DNA from: Equus caballus
Taxonomy: Eukaryota > Chordata > Mammalia > Perissodactyla > Equidae
DNA: 64,000 bases
Direction: 5' to 3'
Assembly: GCF_041296265.1 (NCBI RefSeq)
Contig: NW_027222394.1
Span: forward strand, 3,596,001 to 3,660,000
A model generated the notes under the pieces. The model was given only the letters and a program-made list of their open reading frames with translations. It ran no database searches and had not been told where the DNA came from. Positions 59,971 through 64,000 of this stretch are shown one piece after another (within the stretch, counting starts at the first letter, position 1; each line of letters begins with the position of its first letter). Position numbers and translations under genes: made by a program.

Positions 59971-60204
59971 GACAGTATTTTTTTTTTGAGAAAACCAAAT
60001 ACCAGCCTCTCAATTCATTTATTTAGCTTCCCTAGGATAACGGCATTTTGTGTTGAAATCCCACCTTATGTAGAAGAAAAACTTTAACGTCAATTTGGAG
60101 ATTATGCCCAGTTAGCTGGTACAAAGAATTCCACATTGCATAAGTGTAAAAGTGGACCTGACTTTGAGTTCAGGCGTCACTATCACAAGTAATTCATTAT
60201 TAAA

Positions 60205-62050
60205 ATGAAGCTCACCAGCAAATCAATCAATATGATACAGTACATTAACAAAATGGAAGATAAAATCAGTGATCATCTCAATAGATGCAGAACAAGCATT
60301 TGACAAATTCAACATCCATTTATGAAAAAAACTCTCAACAAAGTGGGCATAGAGAAAATGTGCTTCAACATGGTAAAGACCATATACGACAAGCCCATGG
60401 CTAACATCATACTCAATAGTGAAACCAGAAAATTATTTCTCTGAGATCAGGAACAAGACAAGGATGCCCACTCTCACTACTTTTATTCAACATACTACTG
60501 GAAGTATTAGCCGGAACTTTTAGGTAATACAAAGAGACAAAAGACACTCAAATCAGAAAGGAAGAAGTAAAACTGTCTCTATTTTCAGATGGCATAATAT
60601 TATACATAGAAAACCCTAAAGGCTCCACCCAAAACTGTTAAAAGAAATGAGCAAATTCAGCAAAGTTGTAGGATTCACAATTAATATACAGAAATCTGTT
60701 GCATTTCTACACACTAACAATGAGCTATAAGAAAGAGAAATTAAGAAAATAATCCCATTTACAATTGCATAAAAAATAAAACACCTAGGAATAAATTTAA
60801 CCAAGGAGGTGAAAGACCCATGCCCTGAAAGCTATAAGACATTGTTGAAAGAAATTGAAGACAGAAATAATTGGAAAGACATCCTGTGCTCACAAATGAC
60901 AGAATTCATATTGTTAACATGTCCATACAACTCAAAGCACTTTAAAAGCAATCTTTCTAAAAAGTCCAAGGGCATTTTTTGCATAAACAATTCTAAAATT
61001 GTATGGAACCACAAAAGACTCCAAATAGTCAAAGCAATTTCCAGAAACAAGAATAAAGCTGGAGGCATCACACTCCCTGATTTCAAGCTAAGTTACAAAG
61101 CTATATTAATCAAAACAGTATAGAATCAGCATAAAAACATGCACATAGATCAATGAAACCGAATAGAGAGACCAGAAATAAATCCATGCATAAGTGGTCA
61201 ATTAATTCATGACAAAGGAGCCAAGAATGTATAATGCAGAAAGGACAGTCTCTTCAATAAATAGTGTAGGAAAAACAAGACAGGCACATGGAAAAGAATG
61301 AAACTAGACCACTGTCTTAGACTATACACAAAATGAACTCAAAATGGATTAAAGACTGAAAAGTAAAACCTAAATACATATAACTCCTAGAAGAAAACAT
61401 AGAAGGTGAGCCCCTTGACATCAGTCTTGGCGATGTTTTTTTTATTTTACACCAGAAGCAAAGGCAACAAATGCAAAAGGAAACAAGTGAGACTACATCA
61501 AACTAAAGGGTTCTGAACAGAAAAGGAAACCGTCAACACAACGGAAAGCCAACCTATAGAATGGGTAACAGTATTTGCAAACCATATATCAGATTAAAAG
61601 TTAATATCCCAAATACAGAGGGAATACAATGCAATAGAAAAAATCCAAACAATTCTGTTTTAAAAATAGGCAGAGGATCTGAATAGATACTTTTCCAAAA
61701 AGACATACAAAAGGCCAACAGGTACATAAAAATGTGCTCAAAATGACTAGTTAACAGGAAAATGCAATTCAAAACCACAATCAAATATAACCTCAGACCT
61801 GTTAGATGACTGTCATCAAAAAGACAAGAGATAAGTGTTGGAGAGGATGTGGAGAAAAGGGAACCCTTGTGCACTGTTGGTAGGAATGTAAATTGGCACA
61901 ACCACTATGGAAAACAGTACAGAGATACCTCAGAAAATTAAAACAAAACTACCATATGATCCAGCGATTCCACTTCTGGGTATTATTTTGAATAAAATAA
62001 AATCATTATCATTATTTACAACAGTCAAGATAAGGAAACAACCTAAGTGT
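60205..62050 (+). mobile_element. L1-G: LINE-1 ORF2 fragment in unit B only
   Basis: Starts in the RT domain (HINKMEDKISDHLNRCRTSI-type text near 60240), has the RT block [18 protein letters not shown] and, for the catalytic box, the decayed [17 protein letters not shown], then [20 protein letters not shown], and the C-terminal zinc-knuckle region near 61850-61920. It stops near 62050, before a 3' UTR or poly-A, so it is truncated at both ends. Unit A has no L1 here. Confidence 0.85.
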
Positions 62051-62334
62051 TGGGGATGTTAGAAAACAAAATATTAAGGTCACCTATTCTACTTTAAATC
62101 CTTGTATCTTAATTTCTACATTACTTTATTTTTATTATAGATCAACCATTCATTCTTTTCATTTCTATCCTCTCCAATTATTTCTCAAATTTCCTTTCAA
62201 TGTTACAGATGGGATTATGAATGATTCTCTGTGTGTATATATGTGTGCAAGCGTGTTTAATTGAAAGAAAATTATATATAAATATACATATACTTACACA
62301 ATTCCTTGCCCATGAACTTGTTCTTGGACTCAAC

Positions 62335-62450
62335 AAAGTGTTTCCACACATTTCATTAATTTCTCACAATATCCATCTGAATTAGGTTTATTATCCCATG
62401 TTACTGTCAGAAATAAGGAAACTGAGGCTCATGGAGATTTGATTTTTAAC
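62335..62450 (-). repeat. MIR SINE fragment
   Basis: TTTCATTAATTTCTCACAAT and GAAATAAGGAAACTGAGGCT are MIR antisense core sequence. It lies in the part of unit B past the last clear match to unit A. Confidence 0.65.
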
Positions 62451-63590
62451 ATTTACATAAGGAAGCAATTAAAGGTTTTGTGCATTTTCTTAAATTAGAT
62501 ATAAATGAATCCATGCTGTAAGTCTTCTTAATTTTTTACAGTTTCCTTAATTTAGAATTTTACATTTTAATATGTGCAATATATTACATGAAATTTTACT
62601 CCAATAAATTAATTGAAAGAAAAATTCTAATGATGTACGTCTCCAGGTAGGATCTAGAGCACAGGGAGCTGAGGCACACGAACAGGGCAGAGGGGAGATA
62701 CACCTTCTATCTGGGTAGAAAGCAAAGTGTCATATATGTATATAAAAGCAGTGGATTAAACTAGGCAATTCACCTTTGTTAACTAGATTAACCTACATAT
62801 AGAGAGTAAACAGATATAAATTGGTTCAAGATAGAATTTTTACTACAGCCTCACATGACATCATGGCTGAGCTACAGAAACACAATATAGAAACTCACAG
62901 CTGACCACAGACTCACGGGCATCTGAACAATGATCAGAACAACTCACCACAATGTAATTCCATTTAATAATAAAGGCATTACAATAAACAATTTGATTTA
63001 AAACATCTTGTTAAGCAGCGATATCTAACTGATACAATCAGCAAAGCTAACAGCAATGAGAGTAGTTGTCATAATCTGTTGCCTTTTACTTTGGCATTTG
63101 GGCTGATAGTGGAGGCAGCCTTCATGATTATTGTTATTCACGTTTATTTCAGGTAGCTGTATTAACAAATGGCTATACTGGGGTTCCAGATAAGTTGGAG
63201 AGGTTGAAAGGACATGTTTGTTTGTGCAGAAAAATTGGTGACCCTAAATCACATGACAGGGCAGGAATTCAAGCTCTCTTGTGAACCACCCTTTGGTCAT
63301 AAGATTGAAGATTCCTGAGCATGGAGGAGATAAGCAAGGATGAATTTAATGGTGCTTATTCAGGACCTTTTTAGTAGTTATGACAAAATTTAGAAAAGGA
63401 GAGATATTTTAGAGCAATAGAGGAGTCACAATTGTAGGCACCACTGAAATTTTTGAAGCAAAAAAATAATTCAGTAAAAAAAAATAAAATATACCAACCA
63501 AACATTCACTCCAATGCATAAACCCACTCACATGTGGACACCAATATTCCATACTTCCATGAGTAGATGTATGGCAACTGGAAAAATTTT
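62450..63590. other. Unassigned sequence before unit C
   Basis: No gene or confident repeat. This interval separates the end of A/B similarity (about 62300) from the start of unit C and has no counterpart at the A/B junction, where an LTR fossil lies. Confidence 0.4.
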
Positions 63591-63594
63591 TTGT

Positions 63595-64000
63595 GGTAAC
63601 AAAATGTGTGGTTTAAAATTTTGCTTCCCCATATTTAAGATCATCTCTGATGCTAAGACCATATTAAGCCAATCTATTTATTCAAATCTGTCTTTCAATA
63701 GAGATGCGATTGGGAGGTATGTATTTGATAATCAGTTTTTGTCAGTGACAGGTAGGCATCGGGGACACAGGATGAATAAGAAAATAACACTATGAGACGC
63801 ATTATAAACCTCAGTGGTGTCTTAAATTTGAAATTAGCAGGAAGAATAGAGTTGTGATGTAGAGAAGAATGATGGATCCAAAGTGGAAACTTTGTTTTCA
63901 GGTTTTACTCTGCAATAAAATTATATAATGGCTTTAGTTGACAAGAGTAGGTTTTCCCATGTGAGCAATACAATTTATGACCTTTCTTTCAGAAAAATAT
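63595..64000. repeat. Start of duplicated unit C (runs off the window)
   Basis: Matches unit B from 53650 to about 54060 in order: the ATTTTGCTTC block, ATTTATTCAAATCTGTCTTT against ATTTATTCATATTTGTCTTT, GGAAGAATAGAG against GGAAGAACAATTGAG, then CTCTGCAATAAAATTATATA against CTCTGCTATAAACTTATATA. By position the OR7-type copy of this unit would begin just past the window, on the minus strand. Confidence 0.8.

Larger units (their letters stand above)
53645..62300. repeat. Duplicated OR7 unit B
   Basis: Same orientation as unit A and colinear with it from about 54085 to 62290. The part 53650-54000 has no counterpart in A (lost at the L1-B junction) but matches unit C (53650/63595, 53900/63840, 54000/63940) and, reversed, unit P. 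Period from B to C is about 9.9 kb. Confidence 0.82.

Noticed and set aside
1-64000. A novel operon-like, defence or viral system
   Set aside because: The equid SINEs, L1s and OR relics show vertebrate nuclear DNA. No set of intact, co-oriented genes exists in the window, and all long frames are accounted for by repeats, pseudogenes or composition.

Overview
The window reads as nuclear DNA from an equid, most likely horse (Equus). The diagnostic signal is twelve copies of the equine repetitive element (ERE), a tRNA-derived SINE limited to horses and their relatives; its head starts GGGGCTGGCCC and carries an A box near GTGGTTAAGT. At least ten copies have readable target-site duplications. 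I find no intact protein-coding gene, tRNA or rRNA gene, CRISPR array or prokaryotic feature. The long open frames are pieces of LINE-1 (L1), of olfactory receptor (OR) pseudogenes, or chance frames in GC-rich L1 5' UTRs.

Layout. 1-11 kb: AT-rich DNA with an ERE at each end of a 5.7 kb stretch, very old minus-strand L1-like sequence (about 3.6-5.9 kb), one clear L1 3' end, and several LTR fossils. 11.3-13.3 kb: an L1 tail, a tRNA-Glu-headed SINE with an RTE/BovB-like tail, and an OR14-like pseudogene (minus). 14.8-31.3 kb: an L1 block made of a near full-length L1 (L1-A, plus), an L1 with its 5' end but no 3' half (L1-C, minus), an older L1 piece, and an L1 (L1-D, minus) broken by a younger L1 and a MER2-type DNA transposon. 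31.3-32.95 kb: an OR7-type pseudogene (plus) with its flanks. 32.96-40.24 kb: an old full-length L1 (L1-B, plus) holding four EREs. 40.25-64 kb: duplicated units, two of which carry OR7-type pseudogenes on the minus strand.

The main structural result is that the OR7 pseudogenes belong to one duplicated unit of roughly 10 kb. Unit P (31.3-32.95 kb) is inverted relative to unit A (40.25-53.1 kb) and unit B (53.65-62.3 kb), and unit C starts near 63.6 kb and runs off the window. P and A face each other tail to tail with L1-B at their junction. Several old repeats (a MIR, two hAT-Charlie pieces and a MaLR LTR) occupy the same places in A and B and so predate the duplication. L1-F, L1-G and two EREs are each in only one unit and came later or at least sort independently. 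The three OR7 copies carry different disabling lesions, which points to separate deaths after duplication.

Nothing here works as a coordinated gene system. It is an OR graveyard in repeat-rich DNA whose interest lies in its readable stratigraphy. Repeat subfamily names are from memory of consensus sequences and were not checked by database search.
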